From contig NC_019892.1 of NCBI RefSeq assembly GCF_000242455.2, positions 2,294,001-2,358,000 on the forward strand: DNA of 64,000 nt, in the 5' to 3' direction. The stretch comes from Singulisphaera acidiphila DSM 18658. GTDB taxonomy: Bacteria > Planctomycetota > Planctomycetia > Isosphaerales > Isosphaeraceae. The position numbers and the translations under genes are program-made. The stretch's first letter is position 1. Each line of letters begins with the position of its first letter. Below the pieces are notes generated by a model that was not told where the DNA came from, ran no database searches, and saw nothing but the letters and a program-made list of their open reading frames with translations. Shown here piece by piece: positions 46,099-54,781 of the stretch.

Positions 46099-47247
46099 AT
46101 GAGCGGTCATGACCCTCGCTCTCCCCTCCGCTCTCTCCCCTGGGGCCTCCTCGGGATGTTCGCGCTGGTCCTCGCCTTCGAAGCGTTCGCGGCCGCGCAC
46201 CAGAACAATCTCTTTCTGAAGATCGACGCCTGGACCTGGAAGCAGACCGGCCGGCGCGCCGAGCGGCCAGGATCGAAGGCTCGAATCGTCTGTCTCGGAG
46301 ATAGCCTGGTTCAAGTCGGTGTGGCTTCGCCGATCATCGAAAAGCATGCGGGGCTATCGACTTGCAATCTCGCAATCAGCGGCGGCCAGGCGGCGTCGAG
46401 CTACTTTTTGCTCCGTCGCGTCCTTGAGGCGGGGGGCCGGCCCGACAGCCTGGTCCTCGACTTCTTCCCGCGACACTTACAGTCGTCTCCTCTGGTTGGC
46501 CTCGACCCCTGGATCGACCTCACCACGTTTGCCGAGGTCGTCGACCTGGCCCGGGCTGGTCGGGACGCCGAGTTCCTGGGCCGAGTCGCGCTCGCGAAGA
46601 TCCTCCCGACCGTCCGGTCGCGGCCGGAGATCCGTGGTACGATTCTAGCTGCTCTGAACGGCGAGGACCGGAGCGACCGCCACCATGTTCCCCCGTCGTT
46701 GCGACGCAACATCGAGGTCAATCGAGGTGGCCTTCTCTGTCCCTCGACCCCGACCCGGCACGAGGACCTGGAGGCCTGGTCAAAAACCTACTTTCCCACA
46801 AACTGGTCCTGTCACCCCGTCAATGACGTTTATGTTCGACGGTTGCTGGCCCTGGCCGCATCGCGTGGGATCCGGGTATTCTGGTTGCTTCCCCCGATCC
46901 AGCCGGTCCTTCAGCAGCGTTGCGAGCGGAACGGCTTCGACGCCAGGCATCTGGATTTTGTCCGAGGATTCCAGGCCGAATTCCCGAATGTGACCGTCCT
47001 TGACGGTCGCCACGCCAACTATGATCCTGACGTCTTTTTCGACCCGCACCACCTGGCCCGAGACGGCGCGGCCGTTTTCAGTTTCGACGTCGCGATGACG
47101 CTCCGCCGTTCGATCCACTCCGACCGGGCGCTCCCGCGTTGGGTGGATTTGCCCTCATACGGAAAACGTCGGATTGACGGACCACTCGAGGATGTCGAAC
47201 AATCAAGAGTGGCTGCGAAGCTCGAGAGAGCGAAGCGGGTCCATTGA
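46099..47247 (+). CDS. Membrane-anchored SGNH-hydrolase-like protein
   Basis: 382 aa. One N-terminal membrane helix (WGLLGMFALVLAFEAFAAA), then a soluble domain with block I VCLGDSLVQVG (Ser), an Asn/Gly block NLAISGGQAA, and block V DPHHLARDG with the Asp-His pair. This corresponds to the SGNH/GDSL fold seen in AlgJ/AlgX-like O-acetyltransferases and in planctomycete proteins of unknown role. ATG 46099 chosen as it gives the anchor directly. Perhaps modifies surface polysaccharide. Confidence 0.78.
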   Translation: MSGHDPRSPLRSLPWGLLGMFALVLAFEAFAAAHQNNLFLKIDAWTWKQTGRRAERPGSKARIVCLGDSLVQVGVASPIIEKHAGLSTCNLAISGGQAASSYFLLRRVLEAGGRPDSLVLDFFPRHLQSSPLVGLDPWIDLTTFAEVVDLARAGRDAEFLGRVALAKILPTVRSRPEIRGTILAALNGEDRSDRHHVPPSLRRNIEVNRGGLLCPSTPTRHEDLEAWSKTYFPTNWSCHPVNDVYVRRLLALAASRGIRVFWLLPPIQPVLQQRCERNGFDARHLDFVRGFQAEFPNVTVLDGRHANYDPDVFFDPHHLARDGAAVFSFDVAMTLRRSIHSDRALPRWVDLPSYGKRRIDGPLEDVEQSRVAAKLERAKRVH

Positions 47248-47343
47248 CTTGACGGTTATGCCTCCCGGCGGCCCTCCTTTGATCGTGTTGACGACCTCGG
47301 CCCCTTGTTCGCGACAGACTCTCTTACTTTTGGATCCTTGTCT

Positions 47344-49149
47344 ATGGTCCTCGACCCCAAATTTATTCGCAATTTTTCGATCGTGGCGCACATCGACCAC
47401 GGCAAGAGCACGCTGGCCGATCAGCTCTTGCTCCAGTCGGGGGCGATCACCCAGCGCGAGTTTCGCGAGCAGCTCCTGGATGACATGGACCTGGAGCGCG
47501 AACGCGGGATCACCATCAAAGCGCGGGCGGTCGCGATCAATTATGAGCTCGACGGCCAATCGTATGAGCTGAACCTGATCGATACTCCCGGCCACGTTGA
47601 TTTTCACTACGAAGTCTCACGGAGCCTGGCAGCCTGCGAGGGGGCTATCCTCCTCGTCGACGCGACCCAAGGCGTGCAGGCCCAGACGGTCGCTAATGCC
47701 TACCTCGCGATCGCTGGCGACCTGGCGATTGTTCCCGTGCTGAATAAGATCGATATGCAGGCGGCCCGCCCTGATGAGATCCGCGAGGAGATCATGGCCA
47801 CCCTCGGGATCGATCCCGACGACGTGCTGGCCATCAGCGCGAAGACAGGGCTGGGTGTGCCGGACGTCTTCCGGGCGATCATCGATCGCGTACCGTCCCC
47901 TTCGGGAAGCCCGACTGCTCCGCTCCGCGCCTTGATCTTCGACTCGAAGTTCGATGACTACCAAGGGGTGATCATCTACGTCCGGGTCGTCGACGGCGTG
48001 CTCCGCGTCGGCCAGAAGGTTCGCCTGATGGCGGGGGGGACCGAACACGAAGTCATCGGCCTCGGCCGCTTCCGCCCGCACTCCGTGGCGTGCGATGAGC
48101 TTGGGGTGGGGCAGGTCGGCTACGTCCACGCCAACATCAAGAAACTCGCCGACGTGAACATCGGCGATACCCTCACCGAATCACCACGAGGGGCCCAGGT
48201 CGCTCTGCCAGGCTACCAGGAGCCGGTCCCTGTCGTCTTCTGCGGCCTCTTTCCGGCCACGCATAACCAATTCGAGGACCTCAGGACCGCGCTCCAGAAG
48301 CTCGCGCTCAACGACTCGAGCTTCTCGTTCGAGCCGGAAACGTCCGACGCCCTCGGCTTCGGCTTCCGTTGCGGCTTCCTGGGCATGCTCCATATGGAGA
48401 TCGTCCAGCAGCGGCTGGAGCGCGAGAGCAACCTCGCCCTGGTTCAGACGGCTCCGAACGTGACCTACGAAATCCTCGATAAACGAGGGGAAACGACCCA
48501 CGTCTCCAACCCGACCCGGATCCCTGACGCGGGGGACATTGAAGAGTTTCGCGAGCCGGTCGCCAAGGTCAGCTTTATTCTCCCGTCCGACTCCATCGGC
48601 GCCATCATGCAGCTTTGTGAGGATCGCCGCGGCACGTACTTGAAAACCGAGTACATGACGCCGACTCGCGCGATCCTGACCTACGAACTGCCCCTGGCCG
48701 AAATGATTTATGACCTCTACGATAAGCTCAAGAGCGCGACTCGTGGTTATGGAACCATGGACTACGAGCTGATCGGGTATCGTGCCAGCGACCTCTGCCG
48801 GCTCGACATCCTGGTGGCTGGATCCAAGGTCGACGCCCTCTCGATCGTGGTTCACCGCGCTCATGCCGATCGTCGCGGGCGCAAGCTGGTCCGCAAGCTC
48901 CGCGCCGAGATCGACCGCCACCAATTCGAGGTTGCGATCCAGGCCGCGATCGGCACCCGAGTCGTGGCTCGAGAAACCATCTCCGCGCTTCGCAAGAACG
49001 TGACGGCCAAGTGCTACGGCGGCGACATTTCCCGAAAAAGGAAGCTGCTCGAAAAGCAAAAGGAGGGCAAGAAGCGTATGAAACAGATCGGGAACGTCGA
49101 GATCTCGCAGGAAGCCTTCCTCTCCGTCCTCGACGACGGGGAAGAGTAG
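47344..49149 (+). CDS. lepA: Elongation factor 4 (LepA)
   Basis: 601 aa, full length. GTPase motifs AHIDHGKST, DTPGHVDFHYE and NKIDM; the LepA-specific C-terminal domain is present (GTMDYELIGYRASDLCRLDI, and the end RKRKLLEKQKEGKKRMKQIG). Back-translocates stalled ribosomes or aids ribosome biogenesis, membrane-associated under stress. ATG 47344 (MVLDPKFIRNFSIVAH). Followed by two signal peptidase genes; lepA-lepB order is old and widespread. Confidence 0.97.
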   Translation: MVLDPKFIRNFSIVAHIDHGKSTLADQLLLQSGAITQREFREQLLDDMDLERERGITIKARAVAINYELDGQSYELNLIDTPGHVDFHYEVSRSLAACEGAILLVDATQGVQAQTVANAYLAIAGDLAIVPVLNKIDMQAARPDEIREEIMATLGIDPDDVLAISAKTGLGVPDVFRAIIDRVPSPSGSPTAPLRALIFDSKFDDYQGVIIYVRVVDGVLRVGQKVRLMAGGTEHEVIGLGRFRPHSVACDELGVGQVGYVHANIKKLADVNIGDTLTESPRGAQVALPGYQEPVPVVFCGLFPATHNQFEDLRTALQKLALNDSSFSFEPETSDALGFGFRCGFLGMLHMEIVQQRLERESNLALVQTAPNVTYEILDKRGETTHVSNPTRIPDAGDIEEFREPVAKVSFILPSDSIGAIMQLCEDRRGTYLKTEYMTPTRAILTYELPLAEMIYDLYDKLKSATRGYGTMDYELIGYRASDLCRLDILVAGSKVDALSIVVHRAHADRRGRKLVRKLRAEIDRHQFEVAIQAAIGTRVVARETISALRKNVTAKCYGGDISRKRKLLEKQKEGKKRMKQIGNVEISQEAFLSVLDDGEE

Positions 49150-49257
49150 GCGAAGCGGGGGAGACAGTCGATCGCTCCGACGGCGTTCGGCGAGCCTCGG
49201 CTTTCACGGTCCCTTGTCTTCCCCTAGACGATCGTCCGACTCAACGCAGCGACGCCT

Positions 49258-50712
49258 ATGAGCCCACTCATTGCAGACCAAGTTGAGCCCCAAGGCGCGA
49301 CCCTCCGCTCCGGCTTCGTGCGCCAGATGGTCGAATTTCTGATCGCCCTCAGCCTTGGCATCTTGGTGATTCGGACCTTTACCGCCGAAGCCTACGTGGT
49401 GCCGACCGGCTCGATGGCTCCCACCCTCCTCGGCAATCACGAGGAGGTGGCCTGCCCAAATTGCGGGATGCGGTTCGCCTTGGGACTCGATGAGGAGGGG
49501 CGGGCGGGCCATCCGGTCTGCCCCAACTGCGGTGAAGATAAGCTCGACGGTGTACCAATCGTCCCTTGTAGCGGCGATCGGTTACTCGTCCAGAAGGGAC
49601 TGTATGACTTCAAGCGCCCGAGGCGCTGGGAAGTCGCCGTGTTCCATTTCCCCGCCGATCCGACCCAGGCCTACGTCAAGCGGGTCGTCGGCTTGCCTGG
49701 CGAGTCGGTCCAGATCTGGCGTGGCGATGTCTACATCAACGGCAAGATCGCCCGGAAATCGTTCCAGGAACAGCGGGCGATTCGCATTCTGGTGTACGAC
49801 TCGCAGTTTGTCACTCGGGATGCCAACCGAGTCCCGCGCTTTGTTTTCCATCGCGGCCGGTCCCAGCAGAGCGGGTTGGAAAGTGCATGGCGGACGGAAG
49901 GTCCGTTACTGATCCACGACGCGGGCGATCCGACCGAGGACGCGTTGGATTGGGCAGAGTACCGCCACCGCGACCCCGACCGTGCGCAATACACGCCGAT
50001 CTATGACTTCAACCCCTACAACGGCGGGGACCTGCGCGGGGAGAACCGTGTGCCCGACCTGATGGTCGAGGCGCACCTGATTGTGGGCAATGACGTTCCG
50101 ACGGTGGATGTCCGGCTCAATTCTGGGGCGGACCGGTTTGTGATCACGCTCCCCTTCCATGAGTCGGGTCTGCCCCAAGTCCGTCGCAACCACCGGGAAG
50201 TCGCTCTCACCCATGCGGTGCCGATCCCGGACACGCCAGGCCACGCGCCGAAGTCGCGAGTGCTCGAAGCCTCGGTCATGGACCATCGGCTCTCGGTCTC
50301 GCTCGACGGAGTCCCGCTGTTTGATCCGGTCGACTACGACAATCCGGCGGTTGGATATGTCTCGGATGTGAGCCCGATCGGGGTGGGGGTCCGCCATGGT
50401 TCCCTGACGATCGAACGACTCAAGGTCTTCCGTGACGTCTATTACACCAGCGCACTGGCCAACACGCCGAGGCGACCGTTTGGGGTCGATGAACCGTACA
50501 AGCTCGGTCCGGACTCGTTTTTCGTCCTCGGGGACAACAGTTCGGTCTCGAATGACTCCCGGTTCTGGTCCAAGAGCCCGGTTGTACCCGGTGACCTGTT
50601 CCTAGGTAAGCCGTTCCTGGTCCATCTGCCGGGCCAGGTGGTTCCCCTTGAGGTTTTCGGCCGGTCGGTCTACTGGGTTCCCGATCCTCGCGAAATTCGT
50701 TACATTCGATAG
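49258..50712 (+). CDS. lepB: Type I signal peptidase with zinc-ribbon and large insert
   Basis: 484 aa, about twice the usual length. A single N-terminal membrane helix is followed by the catalytic Ser in VVPTGSMAPTL and the catalytic Lys in AYVKRVVGLPGES. Between them lie two CPNC pairs (ACPNCGMRF and VCPNCGEDK), a zinc-ribbon-like insertion right after the Ser region. After the Lys, ~230 residues of beta-rich sequence, ending GIGVRHGSLTIERLKVFRDV... resembling a LamG/concanavalin-type fold, precede box E (FFVLGDNSSVSNDSRFW). Removes signal peptides at the outer face of the inner membrane. Confidence 0.9.
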   Translation: MSPLIADQVEPQGATLRSGFVRQMVEFLIALSLGILVIRTFTAEAYVVPTGSMAPTLLGNHEEVACPNCGMRFALGLDEEGRAGHPVCPNCGEDKLDGVPIVPCSGDRLLVQKGLYDFKRPRRWEVAVFHFPADPTQAYVKRVVGLPGESVQIWRGDVYINGKIARKSFQEQRAIRILVYDSQFVTRDANRVPRFVFHRGRSQQSGLESAWRTEGPLLIHDAGDPTEDALDWAEYRHRDPDRAQYTPIYDFNPYNGGDLRGENRVPDLMVEAHLIVGNDVPTVDVRLNSGADRFVITLPFHESGLPQVRRNHREVALTHAVPIPDTPGHAPKSRVLEASVMDHRLSVSLDGVPLFDPVDYDNPAVGYVSDVSPIGVGVRHGSLTIERLKVFRDVYYTSALANTPRRPFGVDEPYKLGPDSFFVLGDNSSVSNDSRFWSKSPVVPGDLFLGKPFLVHLPGQVVPLEVFGRSVYWVPDPREIRYIR

Positions 50713-50754
50713 CAAGACTGAGTGCCTTGGCCGAACCAGCGGGGATATTCGACG

Positions 50755-52548
50755 ATGAACCGGAGCTATGCGACTCGTCATGATGTGGCGAGTTCCGACG
50801 CGAAGCCCAAGGAAGCGAAGAAGGAAGGCCATCGCGAGACGATCGAGGCTATCGTCGTCGCCATGATCCTCGCGCTTCTGGTCCGTGGTTTCGAGGCCGA
50901 GGCCTTCGTCATTCCAACCGGTTCGATGGCGCCGACCTTGATGGGGCGCCATAAGGAAGTGACCTGCCCCCAGTGCAAGTTCGTCTATTCGGTCAACGCC
51001 TCCGGAGAAGAGGGCGGGGGAGGCCAGCCTCTTGGTATCGGCGGATTCCGGTTCCGCGGCAATGCCGAGGGACGACCAGGCTCAAGGGTCGTTGCGGGAA
51101 CGTGCGTCAACTGTCGCTTTCATGCCGACCTGACCGGCGAGCCGACGTTCAACGGCGACCGGATCCTCGTCATGAAGTTCAACTACGACATGCCCTTCCT
51201 GCCCGGAGCCTCGGTGCCCGAGCGTTGGGACGTCGTCGTCTTCCGATATCCCGAGGAACCCGAGGTCAGCTATATCAAGCGCCTCGTGGGCCTACCGGGT
51301 GAGAACCTGCGGATCTGGCATGGCAACATCTACATCAAGCGTTCAGGCCAAAAAGACTATGAGATCGCTCGAAAACCGCTGAAGCACCAGCGGGCGATGG
51401 CGATGATGGTCTACGACGACCGCCATCGCGCGGCGGCGATGTGGAACAAGCCGGAATGGTTACGCTGGACCTCGACCACGCCGACCACCTGGAAGGAAGG
51501 GGTCACGGGCTCCTACTCCATCGCCGCGAAGCCGGGAGAGGTGGCGGAGCTTCGCTATCGGAACCTCGTTCCGGACCCGGAGCAGTGGGAGGCGATCCTC
51601 AACGAGCAGGAGTTGCCACGGAAGCCGCGCCCGACGTTGATCACCGACTTCTATTCCTACAACACCAACCAATCGTCCAACTTTCGGAGCGACGACAGCG
51701 GTGCTCTCGCGCATCCCGATTGGGTCGGCGACCTGAGCCTTTCCGCCCGACTCGACGTGAAGGAGGCCAAGGGGATCGTTCAGTTCGAGCTGGTCGAGGG
51801 TGGGGTCATCAATCGGGCTGAGATCGACCTGGCGGAGGGGACGGTGAACCTCGTCCACAACGGGAAGCCGCTCAACGAAGGGCGAGCGACGGTGGCCGTC
51901 GGTGTCGGCTCACATGACATTCACTTCGCCAACTTCGATAATCGCCTGTCCCTGGTCGTCGATGGTAAGCCGATCTTTGGTGACGGCCTGGCCTACGAAG
52001 ATAACCTCGAAACCCCCGTGCTCCCGACCGTGGCCGACCTGGCACCGGCGGCCGTCCGTGCCGAAGGGGCTTCGGTTGGCGTGAGCGACCTTGTCTTGAA
52101 ACGCGATATCTACTATACCCTCACGCCTGGGCACCCCGATTACGATAGCTTCTGGGACGACGATCATATTCCGAGGACGACGGTCGAGTTGTTTGACAAT
52201 CTGGCCAATCCCTCGCGATTTGCCTTCTTGGCCAACTTGCCGCCCAAGGATTATCAGATCGGCGAGGATCGATTCCTGATGCTCGGGGACAACAGCCCGA
52301 TGAGTCGGGATAGCCGAGGTTGGAACAACGACGACCGCCGGAGACTCAGTATTCCGATCGACGAGCCGGGCGCTGGCTGGGATACGTCGGATCGGGCGAG
52401 TTGGGAAGTTCCCAGGAACTTGCTGACGGGGAAAGCCTTCTTTGTTTATTGGCCGCACGGAAAGCCTTTCGGGCCGGACATCCGCCTGAACCCCGATTTT
52501 CGCATTCCGTTCCGGCCCTATCTTGAACGGATGAAGTGGATTCGCTGA
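50755..52548 (+). CDS. Second type I signal peptidase with zinc-ribbon and large insert
   Basis: 597 aa paralogue of the previous gene, which ends 42 bases upstream. One membrane helix (about residues 28-46), catalytic Ser in VIPTGSMAPTLMG and Lys in SYIKRLVGLPGENL. Cys pairs CPQC and CVNC form the zinc-ribbon insert, with an additional Gly-rich loop. A still larger insert (about residues 210-480) includes beta strands ending in GVSDLVLKRDIYYTL, before box E (FLMLGDNSPMSRDSRGW). ATG 50755 selected (GGGGA upstream). The two enzymes may divide substrates by their inserts. Confidence 0.9.
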   Translation: MNRSYATRHDVASSDAKPKEAKKEGHRETIEAIVVAMILALLVRGFEAEAFVIPTGSMAPTLMGRHKEVTCPQCKFVYSVNASGEEGGGGQPLGIGGFRFRGNAEGRPGSRVVAGTCVNCRFHADLTGEPTFNGDRILVMKFNYDMPFLPGASVPERWDVVVFRYPEEPEVSYIKRLVGLPGENLRIWHGNIYIKRSGQKDYEIARKPLKHQRAMAMMVYDDRHRAAAMWNKPEWLRWTSTTPTTWKEGVTGSYSIAAKPGEVAELRYRNLVPDPEQWEAILNEQELPRKPRPTLITDFYSYNTNQSSNFRSDDSGALAHPDWVGDLSLSARLDVKEAKGIVQFELVEGGVINRAEIDLAEGTVNLVHNGKPLNEGRATVAVGVGSHDIHFANFDNRLSLVVDGKPIFGDGLAYEDNLETPVLPTVADLAPAAVRAEGASVGVSDLVLKRDIYYTLTPGHPDYDSFWDDDHIPRTTVELFDNLANPSRFAFLANLPPKDYQIGEDRFLMLGDNSPMSRDSRGWNNDDRRRLSIPIDEPGAGWDTSDRASWEVPRNLLTGKAFFVYWPHGKPFGPDIRLNPDFRIPFRPYLERMKWIR

Positions 52549-52599
52549 CCGCCGGACGCGGTCTAATGGCCCTCATGGGTCTTCACGGAGGATCGGCCC

Positions 52600-53481
52600 A
52601 TGGCTTTGCTGGAAGTCCGCAGCTTAGAGAAATTTTACGGACGCCGTAAAGTCGTCAACGGTGTGACCTTCGACGTTTCGCAAGGTGAGGTGGTCGGCCT
52701 GCTCGGTCCTAACGGCGCAGGCAAGACCACCAGCTTCCGCATGACTATCGGCCTCATCAATGCCGACGGCGGTAAGGTCACCTTCGACGGTCGCGATGTC
52801 ACGAATATGCCGATGTACCAGCGGGCTCGGCTCGGGATGGGCTACCTCGCCCAGGATTCGAGCGTCTTCAAGCAACTCTCGGTTGAAGACAACCTGATGG
52901 CGATCCTCCAGACGATTCCCAAGATGAACCGCCGGCAGCGGATCGATCGCCAGAACGAACTGCTCGACCAGTTCGGACTCGTCCATATTCGCAGGACCAA
53001 GGCCAATCGGGTCTCAGGCGGTGAACGAAGGCGGTTGGAAATTGCCCGCTCGTTGATCACTGACCCGAAGCTGATCATGCTCGACGAGCCGTTCGCGGGT
53101 ATCGACCCCAAGACGGTCAACGAGATTCAGGACTCGATCCGCGAGTTGGCCGTCCGGTTCAACCTCGGGATTCTCCTGACCGACCACAACTTTCGCGAAA
53201 CGATTGAGGTGACCGACCGGAGCTATCTGATTCGCGAAGGGCAAGTCTTCGCCTATGGAACTCCGCGTGAGGTTCTACTCAACCCCGATGTCCGTCGTTA
53301 CTACCTGGGCGAACGGTTCGACGCCGGCCACCTACTCGATCAAATCCAGCGCCGGAGTCTTCAACACGATCATCCCGGCGAAGCTCCCAACGAGGTCGTG
53401 ATCGACAACATCGACGTGGATACCCGCCTGACACCTCGCGACGACGGGTTGAACGGCCCGGTCATCCCGCCTCCCCGTTAA
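52600..53481 (+). CDS. lptB: LPS-export-type ABC ATPase LptB
   Basis: 293 aa. Walker A GPNGAGKTT, Q-loop region, signature VSGGERRRLEIARSL, Walker B LIMLDEPFAGIDP and switch His in LLTDHNF. Closely follows the LptB pattern (FYGRRKVVNGVTF). The C-terminus extends about 45 residues past the ~245-aa LptB norm with an acidic, disordered-looking tail. Drives lipopolysaccharide-like lipid transport with LptFG. 51 bases after the signal peptidase, probably same operon. Confidence 0.93.
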   Translation: MALLEVRSLEKFYGRRKVVNGVTFDVSQGEVVGLLGPNGAGKTTSFRMTIGLINADGGKVTFDGRDVTNMPMYQRARLGMGYLAQDSSVFKQLSVEDNLMAILQTIPKMNRRQRIDRQNELLDQFGLVHIRRTKANRVSGGERRRLEIARSLITDPKLIMLDEPFAGIDPKTVNEIQDSIRELAVRFNLGILLTDHNFRETIEVTDRSYLIREGQVFAYGTPREVLLNPDVRRYYLGERFDAGHLLDQIQRRSLQHDHPGEAPNEVVIDNIDVDTRLTPRDDGLNGPVIPPPR

Positions 53482-53517
53482 TCCGCAAGGCGATCCGACC
53501 CTTCAGCGCGAGCGACT

Positions 53518-53549
53518 TGTGCGGACCACCCCTCAAGGTGGCCCGCACA
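53518..53549. terminator. Two-way stem-loop between lptB and DUF1579 gene
   Basis: TGTGCGGACCACC (53518-53530) and GGTGGCCCGCACA (53537-53549) pair over 13 bases with one A-C mismatch, 6-base loop CCTCAA. Sits 36 bases after the lptB stop and 11 before the convergent DUF1579 stop. Confidence 0.75.
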
Positions 53550-53560
53550 GTTGCCATGCC

Positions 53561-54133
53561 TCACTTCCGCTTCGTGTAATCCACTTCCATAAACTTGATC
53601 TCGTCCCCGGCCCCATCGAACTTCATGTAGAGCGTGAAGACGCGCGTGCCGTCGTCCTTCATCGTGGTGACCATCTTCTGGGTGTACTTGACCTTGGTGT
53701 TGGGATCATACCCGTCGCCCGTGTAGGTCATCGTCTTGGTCTTGGCGTCGTAGCTCCCCTCCAGCACCGCGAGAGTGGGGCTCATTGAGTCGATCCAGGA
53801 GCCGATGTATTTCTTCTTGGCCGGGTCGTAGCCGAACTGCCCACGACCTTCAAACTTCGCGTCACCGAAGCTGCCTTCAAATTTGGAGAGCACCCAGAGC
53901 CCACCGTGCAGGACTGTGTTGACCTCGGTCCCCTTGGTGACCGTTGGCTTTGCGTCGGGCCCGGCCATGAAGGACTTGATGGTTGCGTCCCAGGTCCCCT
54001 CGTCTTCAGCCAGGATTTTGTGCTCAGCCGACGGCTTCGGGACCGGGTGGCCTTCTTGGGCGAGCGCCATTGCAGGGAGCCCCAGGATCGCGGCAGCCAA
54101 GTAGAAGCAGGCCAGCGGCTTCGGCAAGTTCAT
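53561..54133 (-). CDS. DUF1579 secreted protein
   Basis: 190 aa with a signal peptide (residues 1-24, end near AMALAQ). The domain has the DUF1579 pattern: LAEDEGTWDATIKSF, a lipocalin-like strand set with LHGGLWVLSKFEGSF, KKKYIGSWIDSMSP and GDGYDPNTKVKY. Extracellular, function unknown, perhaps ligand binding. ATG 54133 with AAGGAG upstream; GTG 54136 is adjacent. Confidence 0.87.
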   Translation of the reverse strand: MNLPKPLACFYLAAAILGLPAMALAQEGHPVPKPSAEHKILAEDEGTWDATIKSFMAGPDAKPTVTKGTEVNTVLHGGLWVLSKFEGSFGDAKFEGRGQFGYDPAKKKYIGSWIDSMSPTLAVLEGSYDAKTKTMTYTGDGYDPNTKVKYTQKMVTTMKDDGTRVFTLYMKFDGAGDEIKFMEVDYTKRK

Positions 54134-54453
54134 CACGCGTCTCCTTTGGACAAGCGGACAGGTTGTTACCAGGTGGGCATTGTGAACGTCTGTCCCTGTT
54201 GTGTCCAGCCCTCAATCGGCAATTCCGTCGTTGGGGAGCACGGAACGGACGAAGGCAGACAATAATGGAAATGTCGACACTTCATTTGTCCGCGAGGTGA
54301 CTTATAAAAGACAAGTGCCAAGAGCCGTTGCTATCTTGAAGCAAACGGTTCCTGGCACCTTGGTTCTGGCTGGCTAGAAAACGAGAGGGGATGCACACCG
54401 GCTATCATGTGCATAGTGGAACACACTTGAGTGTGTGTCCAAGCCCACTCAGT
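54134..54453. other. Intergenic region with three hairpins
   Basis: No gene. Holds the inverted repeat at 54313-54361, then ATGCACA (54391-54397) with TGTGCAT (54408-54414), then the near-palindrome ACACACT-TG-AGTGTGT (54421-54436). The last two are just downstream of the minus-strand lipoprotein and may end its transcript. Confidence 0.6.
54313..54361. repeat. REP-like inverted repeat
   Basis: Left arm 54313-54329 (AAGTGCCAAGAGCCGTT) and right arm 54344-54361 (AACGGTTCCTGGCACCTT) are imperfect inverted repeats, loop about 14 bases. The GTGCCAxGAxCCGTT core resembles dispersed palindromes in planctomycete chromosomes. Only one copy is in this window. Confidence 0.55.
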
Positions 54454-54651
54454 TCACCTGGCGCCTTTCTTGGGAGCGGCCGTCTTACTCTTGGCGATCT
54501 CCTGCTCGTACTTCGAGATGGAATCGCTCGAGGCGTCCTTGGAGGCCGCAGCCGAATTCGACGAGTCCCCACAGCCTGCCAGCGTGAGCAACGAAGAGGT
54601 TGCGAGGAGGAGGCAGAGCACAAGGAAATGCCGGCAGACTTTTTTATTCAT
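54454..54651 (-). CDS. Small lipoprotein linked to second DUF1559 gene
   Basis: 65 aa. Signal with lipobox LAGC (CLLLATSSLLTLAGCGD) followed by an Ala/Ser/Lys-rich tail containing SISKYEQEIAKSK. Encoded 130 bases downstream of and in the same direction as the DUF1559 gene at 54782-55846. No domain. Short but with a textbook lipoprotein start. Confidence 0.75.
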   Translation of the reverse strand: MNKKVCRHFLVLCLLLATSSLLTLAGCGDSSNSAAASKDASSDSISKYEQEIAKSKTAAPKKGAR

Positions 54652-54781
54652 GAAATCACCCTTGCCTACGATAAATAATGGAGTCTTATGGTTTTATGAT
54701 CTGGATCATGAACTGAGCGTACAAGTCGATCCGCCGTGGGTCGACCGGGCTCCGCGACCAATCAGGCTCGACAGAGTGTGC

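Noticed and set aside
54354..54370. TGGCAC possibly the -24 element of a sigma-54 promoter
   Set aside because: No TTGC at the required distance; the bases belong to the palindrome.
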